The notes under the pieces are model-generated. The model was given only the letters and a program-made list of their open reading frames with translations, did no database searches and was not told the origin of the DNA. A stretch of 64,000 bases of DNA. Source: Lumbricus terrestris. Taxonomy: Eukaryota; Annelida; Clitellata; Crassiclitellata; Lumbricidae. Of this stretch, positions 13,622 to 25,320 are shown piece after piece. The position numbers and the translations under genes are program-made. The number at the start of each line of letters is the position of its first letter. The first letter of the stretch is position 1. Where the stretch lies: NCBI GenBank assembly GCA_949752735.1, contig OX457037.1:14087932-14151931 (forward strand), given 5' to 3'.

Positions 13622-14095
13622 TCTATTGTATTGTATTGTATTGGCATTGTATCTGCCCATTAATTTTGTTAATGCGCTTGCTGCAGCAAGAGCTTTTCAG
13701 AAGCGCTCTCAGTGCGTGCAACCCCGAAGGAAAAGGCAGGTTTTGAGACGAGAGAAAGATGACTAGATACTTCCCGAGAGGATGACAGAGCGAACGGATG
13801 GGGGAAGACCATTCCATAAGGAGGGACCTATGCACAGTATGCAGGCAAATGATCTGGAATGAGCCAAAGCGATCCTGACGCGGGATACAAAAAGGTTAAA
13901 CCGATCAGAAGACGTATGAGGACGCAATGAACTGGCAGAAATGGGGTGAAGTATAAGATCACACAGATACTTCGGAGCAAGGCCCAATTGAAACTTGAGG
14001 ACCAAAATAAGAACTTTGAATTGTATACAGGCCGAGAGTGGAAGCCAGTGAAGTCGTTCAGTCATGAATTTGGAGGTTTGCCCTTCTTTGAACAT
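13622..14095 (-). pseudogene. LINE 3' fragment with ATACA tail
   Basis: The frame reads TERLHWLPLSACIQFKVLIL, then GLAPKYLCDLI, then GPSLWNGLPPSVRS. This is the C-terminal region of CR1/L2-like LINE proteins (LHWLP...R..FK...L, PYL..L, SLWN.LP). The 3' end runs into repeats of TATTG/ACAAT at about 13622-13645, like the short tandem tails of that clade. Broken and 5'-truncated. Confidence 0.75.
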
Positions 14096-16330
14096 TGCTT
14101 AGGACCAGTGGCGCAACCAGGGGGTGCTGGAGCACCCCCAGGGCTAAAAAGGTGACCCTCGCAATTTTTCCAAATCCGATGAGTTTTTGTGGGTGGGGGG
14201 TGGGGGTAGGGGTCTTTCGGTCTTTCAGTCTTTCAGATTACACAATCAAGTGCATTCTTCTGTATTCTAATTTTAGTCAAATTCATGGTTCATAAAGCTC
14301 TTGATTTTAGTGATTAGCTGGTCTACCTGAGTTTGTCTGGGTCTCGAGAATTTGCCTATCCTATATGCTTTTACATTACAGTATCGCACCAATTTATTGA
14401 TTATATGTTACGACTTAATTGATAGTACCGTGTGTGCAATTTTTTGTGCGAAATTTGACAAAATGATAGTAGTTTTAGTTGCTGCATGTTTATTATAATT
14501 ATTCTTTTACATAGACTGATATATTATACCATGATCTTATTTCCTACTATATAATTATAATTTTATTATTTATTATTACAATATATATAATTATGATACT
14601 ATCATATGATATTATAATGTGCATAACTTACGGTACTGTAATTGGCGGATATTTAGGGCGATAAGGGAGACGCAAGTAATTGTTAGGCAACAGTCTGAAG
14701 TCTTAAACCTCCAAAGTTTGTGGTAAGGGGGCGGAGATGCCTATATCCCCTAATATGTCATAAATATTTCATAAATATTATAAAAAAAATTCTGCAATGT
14801 TATCCACTGTTTATCCATAATGAACAATTTGGTTAAGACGACAGCCTAAAACGCTGTCATTACAGTGTGTGTATAGGCCTAAATTAAAAAAACAATTCTT
14901 AGGTGATGGGAGGAACATTTATTGGAATCTTATATCACATCTCTAAGCACTAAAATCATGAGTTATTTTGTAAAAATGACAGCTTTAAAAGTCACGGTGC
15001 ATTGTGCAAGTCCCAAAATTTTTAAGTAATTGTGAGGCAACACTCTGAAATTTTAAATTAAAATCTATGACTATCAGCATTGAACATCAGCAATTTTTAT
15101 TAAGATGACAGCTTAAAAGCCTACCATTACAGTGGGAAATTAAGAAATAAAACAATGGGGTGGGGCATTGAAATCTTGCACCATGTCTTTCAGCAATGAA
15201 ATCATAATAAATTTCGCTAAAATTACAGCCTAAAATGATACCACTGCAGTGTGGAAATAAACAATTCTGTGTTGGGGAGGAGGCACAAACTCTGCCCGAA
15301 CTCATTCCCCTGCTAGGCCTATGTTGAAATCTGAAATCACTCTTTTTTATCAGCACGGAAGTAAGAGAGTTATTTTGCTAAGTTGACATCTTAGAATGGT
15401 AGACTATTTGGTAGTACGGTACCATAAAAAACGTGGAAAATCAGAATTGTTTTTATAATTGTGAGTATATTCATTGAAGTTTAGACCACTCTTGTCAGCA
15501 ATGAAATAGTATAGCAATTTTGCTTTTGATGACAACTTAAAATGCTGCCTTTGCAGTGTGGGAATTAGAAAATTTCTGATGTGGAAGGGCACATCCCCTC
15601 TCAAAGCCCCTGCCCTCTCGGCGCCACGTGCTTCGTAGATTTTCCGTCGTATGCTCGCCTTTCCCCATAAACCTTGATTCCCAGAGAAGGGACTAGAAAA
15701 AACACAGGTTATTGGGGATGGTTAGATTAAACACTGGTTATTAATACTGCCACTCGCGGGCAGAGAAGGACTAAGACCCTTTGTTTCATCTAAACAACTG
15801 GGAAAGGACATTATTTTTGTAAGTCCTAAACCGTGTTTTTCAGAACTTTTCATGACTTTATCGCTCATAAATACAGGTGGCAAACAAGAGCCTGAAACGC
15901 ACTCTAGCTGATGCCAAATGTAAAAAATGCGTTGGTTTCTGGGGCTCCGCCCCAGACCCCGCTGGGGAGCTTGCGGCGCTCCCTCAGACCCCCTAGTCGG
16001 CATTGGCTTCGTGCCTTCGGCACTCGCTGCTTCGCAGTGTTCGCACCTTCGGCGCTTACAATAATAATTCTGAGCACCCCCCCAGGAAATTTTTCTGGTT
16101 GCGCCCCTGCTTAGGACACTAAAAACAATTAGAGTCACTTAAGATTTTTATTACAGCATAAATGTTTCAACTAGGCCTATACGCATTTTTCAATAAAGGG
16201 GATAGAATGGTTTATCCCACGGATAGTCTAGACCGGTTAATTCCATCCGGGGCGATTGATTAATTCATCCCTGGATAGCCTTAAGGGGAGGATAGAATAT
16301 CACGTGACACCGGCGCATAACTTGGGTTAC
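14085..16330 (+). repeat. Dispersed repeat copy 1, split by a hAT element
   Basis: GAACATTGCTTAGGAC before 14106 continues after 16109 as ACTAAAAACAATTAGAGTCA and on to GGGGATAGAATGGTTTATCC. The same order occurs at 22190-22440 and, inverted, at 47805-48060. The function of the repeat is unknown. Confidence 0.65.
14106..16109. mobile_element. Non-autonomous hAT element, 2.0 kb
   Basis: The ends are CAGTGGCGCAACCAG and, complemented, CAGGGGCGCAACCAG. A perfect 8-bp target duplication CTTAGGAC lies at 14098-14105 and 16110-16117. The interior (about 14820-15600) is a degenerate direct repeat of around 115 bp built on ACAGCCTAAAA...ATTACAGTGTG. I see no transposase. The flanking dispersed repeat reads continuously when the element and one target copy are removed. 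Confidence 0.88.
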
Positions 16331-16697
16331 GATTTCCGGGCCATTTTGATTTTGAGATCCACCATTTGCGACATCTATACGTCGCGATTGTCAATAATTA
16401 TAGGTGATAGTATTGGTCTTTGCAGCAGCCTACTTCAAAAGATGCCGCTCGAGTCTTTCACACGATCAGCCGTATGCAGGCGATTGTCACAGGCAGACGG
16501 AGGGAGAGCAATATGGAGACGGCCACAGAAGAGCCGACGGATATTTTCGCTTCGGGCGATGTTGACACGTGAAAGTTCACACGATTCGACCGCTGTGTTC
16601 TTAAAAAGGGAAGGGTATCGCTGTGTCACTACCCATGCAGTTTGTTATTCGACATAGGTGGCCGTTTTCACGATATGCATTGCAGACATGGCACTGC

Positions 16698-17486
16698 CAG
16701 TGATGCCACATGTGGTTTTTTCCACTAGATCTGGGTTTTTTGGCCTTCGTCAGAGTTTCTGGGTTTTTTGGGGCAAAATCTGGGTTTATTTTGGTGGGTT
16801 GACATTTTGTTTTTACAACACATGAATATTCTGTAAAATGGTTGAGATACATACTTTTCCCACTAATTTTAATTTTAAACTCCATAATCAAGATCCCACG
16901 TTGTCAATTCGCAAATAATTTATAACCTGAAGAATTGGTTTGCACAGAAATAAACCATTTTTTTATCTCAAAGTAGGCCAGGCCACTCCTCTTTCCTTGT
17001 TAAGCCGTTTTGATATCTATAACACTGTAGGTCAGGTCAATCCTCTAGTGATATTATAATAGCCTAGTTGTTGCAGATCGAGTATTCTAGGTGGTTAAAA
17101 CGTTGAATTTTTGATGTATTAAGAAAATTTGACTGGAAACCTCGGACAACTTTAAGACTTCGTAAACTTAAGCCACGTGTGTTACGTGTTCACAATTCCG
17201 GATGGTTCAACCCGCTGCGAATGCGCACACGAATATATCGATTAAGCTTATTGTTAGTATGGGTGCCTAGTCTCTGACAACTTTAACAATTGATATTTTT
17301 AAAGTTGTAATTACATTTTACTAGACTCTTTTGACGAACATTTTTTCAATCCTCATGCGAACAAGCGATAAAACCACTTAATTTGAACAAAGGGGTCTAA
17401 AATAGCTTAAATGAATAGTCTGGTTTTTTCTGTTTTTTTTCGAAAGGAAATCTGGGTTTATTTCTGAAACCTCAGTGACAACACTG
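16698..17486. mobile_element. hAT-type element, 789 bp
   Basis: The left end is CAGTGATGCCACATG and the right end complements to CAGTGTTGTCACTGAGG. The 8-bp duplication GGCACTGC is perfect at 16690-16697 and 17487-17494. Just inside each end AATCTGGGTTTATTT-like words recur. CAGTG(T/A)TG.CA is a common hAT terminus. No coding capacity seen. Confidence 0.87.
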
Positions 17487-17494
17487 GGCACTGC

Positions 17495-18198
17495 GTCAGT
17501 CGCGTTTGAGCTTTGGTAAAGGTATAGTAGCTTAGTTGAGATAAAGACGCCGAGAAGAAAGGATCTCGGCAAGTGAAGTGAATTGATACGCGTCCAGAAT
17601 CAGCGTCCGTTGTCACTGCGGTCATACATGTACCTGCATGGATGGAGCTTTTGGAATGAAGTGGATTCTGTACTGCGATCCATTTAAACGTGGAGTTATT
17701 ATACTAAAATTCATATCGACGTAGATATAATTTGCGATTGTCTTCGTCGCGAAAGTTCTTTGATTTTGCTTCAGTGAAATATATAAGCCTATCGGCAAGT
17801 GTTTTCTTTTCGGAAATACGTATAAGCTTTTTCTGGATCAATTGAGGTGCGGCTTTTTCGGTCTTTGGAAATATCGTCGGCTTATTCTGCGCAATTCTTT
17901 AGCCGTTTCAGGATGTATATCGTTCTTCGGAAAGCGTCGGTCGCCACTGGATATAAGCCTAAATAGTTTGGCGTTTAATCGTTCTCTGCTTTTCCGGGTC
18001 TATTGCGACGTGGCTTTCCGTCGTTGGCTCTTTCCGAATTTACATCGGTTTCGGGATTTACGTCGCTTCAAGTCTTTAGCGTAAGCTTCTGTCGTTGAAT
18101 CGGAGTTTCGACGCTTCGACACCCCTTTCTTGTGCAGCTTCATGAATCGACGAAGGCACGCCGTAGCTAGATATTATAGATCTATATAATTATTATTA
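17495..18198. other. Unassigned DNA
   Basis: Holds an 80-codon plus-strand frame at 17842-18084, rich in Phe, Arg and Leu, produced by recurring TTTCCG and CGTCG words. It has no recognisable domain, and I do not support it as a gene. Confidence 0.4.
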
Positions 18199-19751
18199 GA
18201 GTGGTCCACAAAATTCATCTTGCAGATTTTAGTTCTCCACAAGGCTTGTTTTGTTCCTTATCATGATTATAATAATCACAAAAAATTTCAATGAAAACAA
18301 ATGAAATTTAGAGGTAAACCCAATTAACACTTTTTATGTTATTTGGACAGAAGTATAGGCTAAATTGTTCCGCAATGGTTAATGTACGACCTGAGCGACA
18401 TTGAGCGATGTCTGGGGGAAATTCTATTTCTCAATTACTCCAACACTGGCTTGAGAGTCACCTTCTTGTATGTCGCTAACTATTTTGGGATTGCCAAGAG
18501 TTTTTCCTGGCAATTTCCAGTGACAATTATAATAGCTATGCGGTCCATATTATCCTTTTTCCGTCGATGCTTCATGGGCAACATTTTGACTTCTCAGTGA
18601 GGTAATAGCAGGCCTGTCAGTGTGCACTCTTGTTCTTCCATTGCAGCTGCTTCTTGCCTTTCTTTTATGAACTTCTATAAAATGTGATTTCTGAAATTAA
18701 TGTCATAGCCACTCGCCAGTGTGGCAGCTCCATCTACAAACACAGCATAACGGTCTGGAAGGCCAACCCTATACAAAGCAACAACAACTAAGCTAAAGAA
18801 GATGTTCTTAGATCTTTTTTGATAATGAGGCAGTTAGTAGCAGCTGTTTATGCAGCCATTGTAGAGTGTAGATGAATATGTACTCGTACGATGACAAGGT
18901 TGTCTGATACTCATCATTGCATTAAATCAAATAGTAGGCTATTCTTCTTCTGAATCCTGATTAGATGCCAATGCAGAAAGTTCACCTACTGCTTCATTAC
19001 TCCCTTTTTGTCTTGCGTTCTTCATATCAATTTTCACCATTCTCTCATTTTCCTGGCGTTGCCTCTTTCTGCTCTCTTTTGCTGCTGTCTTTATGTCTAC
19101 TACTCCACTCATGGAAAATACGTCTTCTTTTTGCATTCCAAGGAATTCTCTTTCTTGCTGGATTTCTGTCATCATTTTCTTTGAGGCAATATCGAAACAT
19201 TTTTGAAGATCACTCTTGAACATGTCTTCTTCATCCTGTCACTTTCTGTTTATAGTTGTCTGTAAGTCTTCAGAGTTAGGTAGTTCTGATAAAGCTATGA
19301 CAGTCTCCTGACACACCGGACAACCAGCTGTGTCGGTATTGTGGCACGGACCCAAATGCAAACAATTGCGTGACAGGCCATTTTTGCAACTTTCCGGATG
19401 GGGCCTCCTCCCTTTAGTGATATGACGAAACATGAAGCATGGGTTGTGCATCCAGGCTGTGTGTTAATCTTGCAGTAGATGACCGAGAGACTGTTTTTTT
19501 CCCAACAGCCAATGCTCAGGGTCGGGTCTCAAATTAGACGAAGCCATTATTAGTCTAATAACGACGGTTAACATGACGTAAAGACATTATTAGCACTCAA
19601 GTAAAATGTTCAGAATGGGTTGACCTCTAAATGTTGTACAATCAGGCTGAAATTTTACAGGGAGACTATCTAACCCAAGTGGACAAACATAAGCCTTGTG
19701 GAAAAAGAATTCTAAAAGCTTAATTTTTTGGCTATGGTTTGTGGACCACAC
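18199..19751. mobile_element. TA-flanked DNA transposon with GAGTGGTCCAC ends
   Basis: The left end is GAGTGGTCCACAAAATTCAT and the right end complements to GTGTGGTCCACAAACCATAG. Both are bordered by TA. The ends resemble the GGGTGGTCGT ends of the elements at 23476, 25321, 27746 and 59438, suggesting one superfamily. It carries a broken minus-strand gene (18945-19451). Confidence 0.7.
18945..19451 (-). pseudogene. Broken transposon-borne gene, unrecognised
   Basis: Two minus-strand frames are separated by a stop near 19239. The first has a possible zinc-binding cluster (PCHNTDTAGCPVCQETV, with nearby CLHLGPC). The second is rich in charged residues (SRKRQRQENERMVK) and ends NQDSEEE followed by a stop. 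Together they look like the C-terminal part of one protein with a Cys-rich segment followed by a coiled, highly charged tail. I do not recognise the family. Its place inside an inverted-repeat element suggests a transposition-related protein. Confidence 0.45.
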
Positions 19752-19859
19752 TAATATATTACACACCGTGAGCCATAAAAAACAAAGCCCCTAGAAAAAT
19801 TATCATTTTAACAATATTCAAACAATGTCAATGAAATTCAGGAATTTATAGCTAAATAC

Positions 19860-20165
19860 CAGGCAATGTAAACAGATTTTCAGTTTGTACTCAAACTGTC
19901 CGCCATTAGCTTCTACGCATGCGCGAAGCCGCTTGCGCCATGCACGCACCGCCGAGTCAATAATTCGCCGGTCAAGATCGTTCCTAGCTTGCACGATTCG
20001 CTTATGAAGATCTTCAACATAATGGACCTTTGTGTTGTACACTATTTCCTGCTGGAATCCCCATATTTTATAATCGATGATTCGATGGGATTCAGATCTG
20101 GGCTGTTGGGGGCCATGCTGCTGGAAAGAGAGATATTGTAACCGACCGCCTTTTACGCACACGTC
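19860..20165 (-). pseudogene. mariner transposase C-terminal fragment
   Basis: The minus-strand frame contains RIIDYKIWGFQQEIVYNTKV, then RRIIDSAVRAWRKRLRACVE, then ANGGQFEY. Mariner transposases end with PIDYKIWG...VY.TKV.D, IIDEAI..WRKRLRAC and A.GGHFEH, so the match is clear from family knowledge. The catalytic DDE/D residues lie upstream and are absent. No matching inverted repeat was identified. Confidence 0.8.
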
Positions 20166-20238
20166 CGACGTTTAGCAAATCCCTGACGTAGCCAGTCGGT
20201 GTTTCTTCTCTGGAGCGCACGTCAATTCCCTTTGTTAA

Positions 20239-21457
20239 ACCGGTGTAAAGGTTTCAAATTACCCCCTCCTAAACATTACCGTCCGGTAACTAGAAACCGG
20301 TTTCAAATTACCCCCTAGGGGTAATCTGAAACCGGTTTCATCCTACCCCCGGTTTCAGGTTACCCCCTCTGAATTCCGAATGAATTCCGTATATCCAGCT
20401 TCCATTTCACCTACAGAGAACCTTCATCCAGCTTCCATTTCTCAAGCGTCGTTTTCGTCAATCCAGCTTCTATTTCACCTACAGAGGACCTTCATCCAGC
20501 TTCCAATTCTCAAGCGTCGTTTTCGTCAATCCAGCTTCTATTTCACCTACAGAGAACCTTCATCCAGCTTCCATTGCGCCTACAGAGAACCTTCAACCAG
20601 CTTCCATATCATCTACAGAGAACATTCATCCAGCTTCTATTTCACCTACAGAGAACCTTCATCCAGCTTCCATTTCTCAAGCGTCGTTTTCGTCAATCCA
20701 GCTTCTATTTCACCTACAGAGAACCTTCATCCAGCTTCCATTTCCAAAAGTTGTTTTCGTCAATCCATTTAACTGAGTGTTAGACATGAGAAACTTAGAA
20801 GCTGGATTGACGAAAACAACGTTTGAGAAATGGAAGCTGGATGAAGGTTCTCTAGAGGTGAAATAGAACCTGGATTGACGGAAACAAGGCTTGAGAAATG
20901 GAAGCTGGATGAAGTTTCTCTAGAGGTGAAATAGAAGCTGGATGAAGGTTTTCTGTAGGTGAAATAGAAGCTGGATTGACGAAAACAACGCCTGAGAAAT
21001 GGAAGCTGGATGAAGGCTCACTAGAGGTGAAATAGAACCTGGATTGACGGAAACAAGGCTTGAGAAATGGAAGCTGGATGAAGTTGCTCTAGAGGTGAAA
21101 TAGAAGCTGAATGAAGGTTTTCTGTAGGCGAAATAGAAGCTGGATTGACGAAAACAACGCTTGAGAAATGGAAGTTGGATTAAGGTTCTCTGGTTGAGAA
21201 ATGGAAGCCGGATGAAGGTTCTCTAGAGGTGAAATGGAAGTTGGATAAAGGTTCTCTAGAGGTGAAATAGAAGCTGGATGAATGTATTATATGGGGGTAA
21301 CCTGAAACCGTAGGAGGTAAGATGAAACCGGTTTGAGATTACCCCGAGGGTAATTTGAAACCGGTTTCAGATTACGGGGGGTAATCTGAATCCGGTTTCA
21401 AGTTACCGGGGGGGGGGGTAATGTTTAGGAAGGGGTAATTTGAAACCTTTACACCGG
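20239..21457. mobile_element. Foldback transposon with ACCGGTGTAAAGG ends
   Basis: The left end ACCGGTGTAAAGGTTTCAAA mirrors the right end ending TTTGAAACCTTTACACCGGT. Both ends contain recurring GAAACCGGTTTCA palindromes and runs of TTACCCCC/GGGGGTAA. The interior is a giant imperfect inverted repeat. From 20390 to 20770 the satellite reads ATCCAGCTTCCATTTC, and from 20810 to 21280 it reads GAAATGGAAGCTGGAT. No protein is encoded, although a 130-codon repetitive frame crosses the left arm. I could not define a target duplication because a second element abuts the right end. Confidence 0.8.
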
Positions 21458-21908
21458 TGTAGTAAAGGTTTCAAATTACCCCTCCTAAACATTACCCTCC
21501 GGTAGCTTGAAACCGATTTCAGATTACCTCCGACACTAGATTTGCATCAATCATCGCATTTATTGCACTAAAAAATCAGAAAAATCATCCCGCTTCTGGT
21601 TTTGGTCTGAAGATTTACATCCGTCATCCCACATCGTGGTGTGTTATCAATTTTTTTATCCGAAAAAAAATAATAGCCTCGAAGCCATTTCTCCATTGTA
21701 ACTTCAGCGGCGATAAGTATTTCAGTTACAGATGAAAATATTGATAACAAGCCACGAAGTGGGATGATGGATGAAAATCTTCAGAAAAAAACAAGAAGCA
21801 GGATGATTTTTCTGATATTTTTAGTGCAATAAATGCGATGATTGCTGCAAATTACAGTTTGCAGGGGGGTAATGTTTAGGAGGGGGTAATTTGAAACCTT
21901 TGCACCGG
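21456..21908. mobile_element. Foldback MITE of the ACCGGTGTAAAGG group, about 450 bp
   Basis: The left end GGTGTAGTAAAGGTTTCAAA and the right end TTTGAAACCTTTGCACCGG are inverted. Inside, GCATCAATCATCGCATTTAT and CCCGCTTCTGGTTTTGG on the left are mirrored by AATGCGATGATTGCTGC and AACAAGAAGCAGGATG on the right. Close copies lie at 49683-50105 and 50100-50435. Confidence 0.8.
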
Positions 21909-22189
21909 GGGTAAAAATCAACGGCCAAGACTTCAGAGATGTTTTACTCATGGAAGGTCTTCTACCTGAAATTCGAGAACTCTGAATTTTACATTTTCCA
22001 GCAAGGTGGTAGGCCTACTCTAGCGCACAGAGCTCGAGAAACGGTTGCACTTCTGACGAATGAAACTCCTGACTTAATAATTCCTGCACTATGCTTGTCT
22101 TTACTACATTTGCTTTGTTTTGAACATTGCCAACCAAACGTTATGTCTATTCCTAATGGCTAATTTAGTTTGCTATCGTCTTAGTGCAT

Positions 22190-22440
22190 TTAAAACATTT
22201 AGAACACTTAACAACACTTAAAAAAACTTGGAGTCACTAACTAAATTCGAGTAGACTTGCTCCGAACATTGCATAGGATACTTAAAACAATTAGGCTAGT
22301 CACTTTAAATGCTGATTACATAATAAAATATATCTATTATACGCAAGTTTCAATAATTGGAACTGAATGGCTGATCCCCCGGATACTCTATACCCGGTAT
22401 ATATTCCACCACATCGAGATAGAATATCCGCGACACTAGA
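22190..22440 (+). repeat. Dispersed repeat copy 2
   Basis: Contains AGAACACTTAACAACACTTA, GAACATTGCATAGGATACTT, AAAACAATTAGGCTAGTCAC and GATCCCCCGGATA in the same order as copies near 14085-16330 and 47805-48060. Confidence 0.65.
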
Positions 22441-22730
22441 AATCTTGCCTGAAACGTTGCGGTAGGCCTACCGGTATTATGAACTATTCAGTTCCGTATT
22501 TAATTTCTGATGTTTTAAACCTAGCCTGGTCATCATGGTAGGGGTTCGGGTTTGTCTCAAACTAGGAGTGTGCCGATGGAAAGTCGTCTGTGTGCCGTTG
22601 TTGGGAATGGTATGACTCTCATTGAGTAAGAGGTAACATATAATTTTTAATGTAAAGACATAGGTCAATCCAGACCACTATAAAGACAATACTCAGACAA
22701 ATACATTCAAAATAAGAACTGCTTAATCAC
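22441..22730. other. Intronic DNA downstream of the linker exon
   Basis: Just downstream (minus strand) of the linker exon. Nothing recognised. Confidence 0.4.
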
Positions 22731-22805
22731 CTGGTTCAGGAGTCGAAACCCGCGGAGTCTGAGTGGTCAGCGGCAAATTCGTGGAACTAGCCACATCTGT
22801 AGTCT
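22731..22805 (-). CDS. CUB-domain protein, Thr/Ser-rich linker exon (second module copy)
   Basis: A 75-bp exon with acceptor ATACTTACAG and donor GTGATT, phase 1 to 1. With the split codon it encodes ETTDVASSTNLPLTTQTPR and then VSTPEP, a 25-residue Thr/Ser/Pro-rich spacer likely to be extended and O-glycosylated. The exon at 54442-54516 has the same length, phases, donor and LEP/PEP ending. The shared reading frame with CUB C-half exons (which end in phase 1) and N-half exons (which begin in phase 1) makes the assignment much stronger than its length alone would. It lies about 10 kb from the nearest exon on each side, in transposon-filled introns. Confidence 0.82.
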
Positions 22806-23475
22806 CTGTAAGTATCGCACTTTATTTTTTAAACAATAGGTCACTTTTCCAATATTATGCTTTCGATCTTCAAATGCTATTTCGGCAGTGTCAATAATAG
22901 CACTAGATTTATGCCAAAAAATATATTCACGCAATGATATAGAAACGGACTAATGTCAGGCGACCTATGTAAAAAAAGCCATTGCCCTCCACTCCCAATC
23001 TCGTATATCAAGAAGGTCCAGTAGATGTTATTTTGGGTGTCACCATCTCTGATCGGATTAACCCTGAGGCTAACTTTGGAAATAATATGGTGCAAAGTCC
23101 GGCAATCCATGTTCGCTCTACGCGTTTTGGTCTTCAACGGTGTCCACGGTCAACGTTTGTTTGACTTCGATAACGCTATTATCACAAGAGTACTTTATGC
23201 CTTCTCTGTTTAGTGGGGATAGACTATGCAAATGTTACGTAACGAAAACGCCTTAACGTCTTCTGAAAAAATTGGCCCGATCAGGCTTCCTCTCCACCGA
23301 CTTTCCTATTTTGCGATGAACTCAGTTCTAGAGCTGACTGCGCTCTTTTCTGCTCAATGCTCTGAAACCATTCTCACATTCTTCACGACCTCCTCCCACC
23401 CTAAAACGTCACTCCATTACATACTCGACCGAGACCACGTGATACAACAATATATATATATATATATATATATTA
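22806..23475. other. Intronic DNA with a TA run
   Basis: No gene recognised. A TA microsatellite at about 23452-23473 borders the transposon that starts at 23476. Confidence 0.4.
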
Positions 23476-24670
23476 GGGTGGTCGTATCTGTAATGGGAAA
23501 TTTTCAACTTCAGTTTTGTTCTTTCTCCAACCCACCATTTGGTGCCACTTGGTAAAAGACTGCTCTAGCCCAAAAATGATCCCGATTGAAAAATATTTAG
23601 GACTAGCACAACGTGCTTGAAGTTTTGGATTTTACGAAATATCATCGTCTTTTTGAATATAAGGATATTTTAGTCACATTTTTGGACCTATGACAAGTTT
23701 TAACAGAAAGACTACATTACTTTACTCAAGCACAACTGACAAGTATGCCTAACTTCTACAATGTTGAAAATGGTCTATTATATATTTTTATGACCAATTG
23801 AACCATCAAAATAGCATTTGACGCGTGAGTCCCTGAGATCGATGACCACAAACCTATACTAGCAAGCCAACACATTGATAATGTTCTTTTTATAGATCTG
23901 ATTTATATCTACAGGAATCCTTTGTAACACTAAAGACTCTTTATTTAACACAAATTTGATAAAACATGGACACGGACCTCAATAATAGTTGAGCTACAGA
24001 AAAATACCGATGATATTGTCGTTTATTGTGGCAATCAGAGCAGAATAACACAGCGCATCACAGATAAAATCTATCAAGAGCCGCTGTAAACAAATGAATT
24101 AAGATAGATGTTGAAATTAGTGAGATCATAATTTTTATATATCCACGAAATTGCTCATTACCACATAAGCGTCAAACAGCAGTTTTTAAATAACTTATAA
24201 AGAAAGCATCATAATTGAGTGCCGGTTATAAATAGCCTTCTCACGTTATTGTCTATTACATAAGATAGACTTTATCCCATTGAAAGTATACTTTTAGTGT
24301 TGAAAGAACGAACACAGAGTCAAACAATTGACACAGAAAGTGCTGTCAAGAGTGAACACAAATTACACTGCCTTAATTATCTATTGTTAATTACATGTAA
24401 CTAGCTATTGTAAATTAGCATGAAAGGCCAGGGTGTCAAACACGTAAGCTATGTGCAACTCAAATTTCTGCATCATCCTCATCATAAATCCAGCCGAAAC
24501 TGCAGTGGCCACCAGGACACCTGTGACTTCAGACGACCAACCAATCCAAGGGAATAAGTATGGCACCCTCAAGACAACACCCAATGCTACACTCTTGGTG
24601 GCAGGATGTACACCTTCCTTGGGCAACATGCCAGAGATTTCACTTTGAGGGAAGTGTATCGTCGAAAATA
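23476..24670. mobile_element. TA-flanked GGGTGGTCGT transposon, right part lost (copy 1)
   Basis: The left end GGGTGGTCGTATCTGTAATG follows TA. The first 1.2 kb matches the elements at 59438-61528 and 25321-27596, including ATTTAGGACTAGCACAACGT and the later ACAACACCCAATGCTACACT. The right terminus is absent; sequence from about 24670 to 25318 does not match. Confidence 0.75.
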
Positions 24671-25318
24671 ACACATATCACTAGGGTGCTCCAGATTGTA
24701 ATGCATTTTGAAAAAGTTTCTCGAAATACTGCTCCCTGGCAATTTTCCCATTCCATTAATCATTTTGTTCAACTGTACCAATTTTCAGACCAATTGAAAA
24801 AGGTTAAGCCTTGCCACCAGCATACAAACTTTACAATACGAAAATACATAGGAATTTTCCTAAAAATCGGCAATTTGGAAACCATGTTGGTAATTGATTG
24901 GAAAACTTAATTATTTCATGATGATTAACTTCTTTTACAAGCTTTTGTATGTGCCTGGCAACATTTATTATGAGAAATATTAGGTGCATTGGGTGCAGTA
25001 TGATAATTTTAGAAAATAGCTGCATGTGAGTCAGACGTTGATTTATGTGGAGTTGCGTTGTGCAATGAAAACTTTACTGTGGATCTTAGGAAGACTATGG
25101 GGTTGAATCTCAAACCAGGACATTCTCGCACTGACTGGGTGTGTATTAGATTGTTTAATGGTCTATAAATAGAGACAATAATTAAATGGGGACAATAGGA
25201 CTATTAATCTGGACAAAAAAAAATTCTAGAGTAGTGTCCACACTGGGTAGAAGGTCAACAGATTTAGCCTGTAAGGAGTCATCAACAAGCAAAGCCACCA
25301 CACCTCCTACTCCCACAG
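24671..25318. other. Unassigned DNA between two transposon copies
   Basis: No gene or element end recognised. Confidence 0.35.
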
Positions 25319-25320
25319 TA

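Noticed and set aside
17842..18084. 80-codon plus-strand frame as a small gene
   Set aside because: Biased Phe/Arg composition from repeated TTTCCG and CGTCG words; no conserved motif or splice context.
20380..20783. Long open frames of repeated Pro-Ala-Ser-Ile / Gln-Leu-Leu-Phe residues
   Set aside because: They arise from the ATCCAGCTTCTATTTC satellite read in different frames inside a foldback element. No start context or homology supports a protein.
20239..21457. 8-bp target duplication for the large ACCGGTGTAAAGG element
   Set aside because: The flanks (CTTTGTTAA and GTAGTAAAG) do not match, and an abutting element obscures the right flank, so I left it undefined.
24405..24910. Frames of 65-116 codons on both strands
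   Set aside because: They fall in the decayed interior of a TA-flanked transposon, are not conserved in frame with the copy near 60540 and match no family I know.
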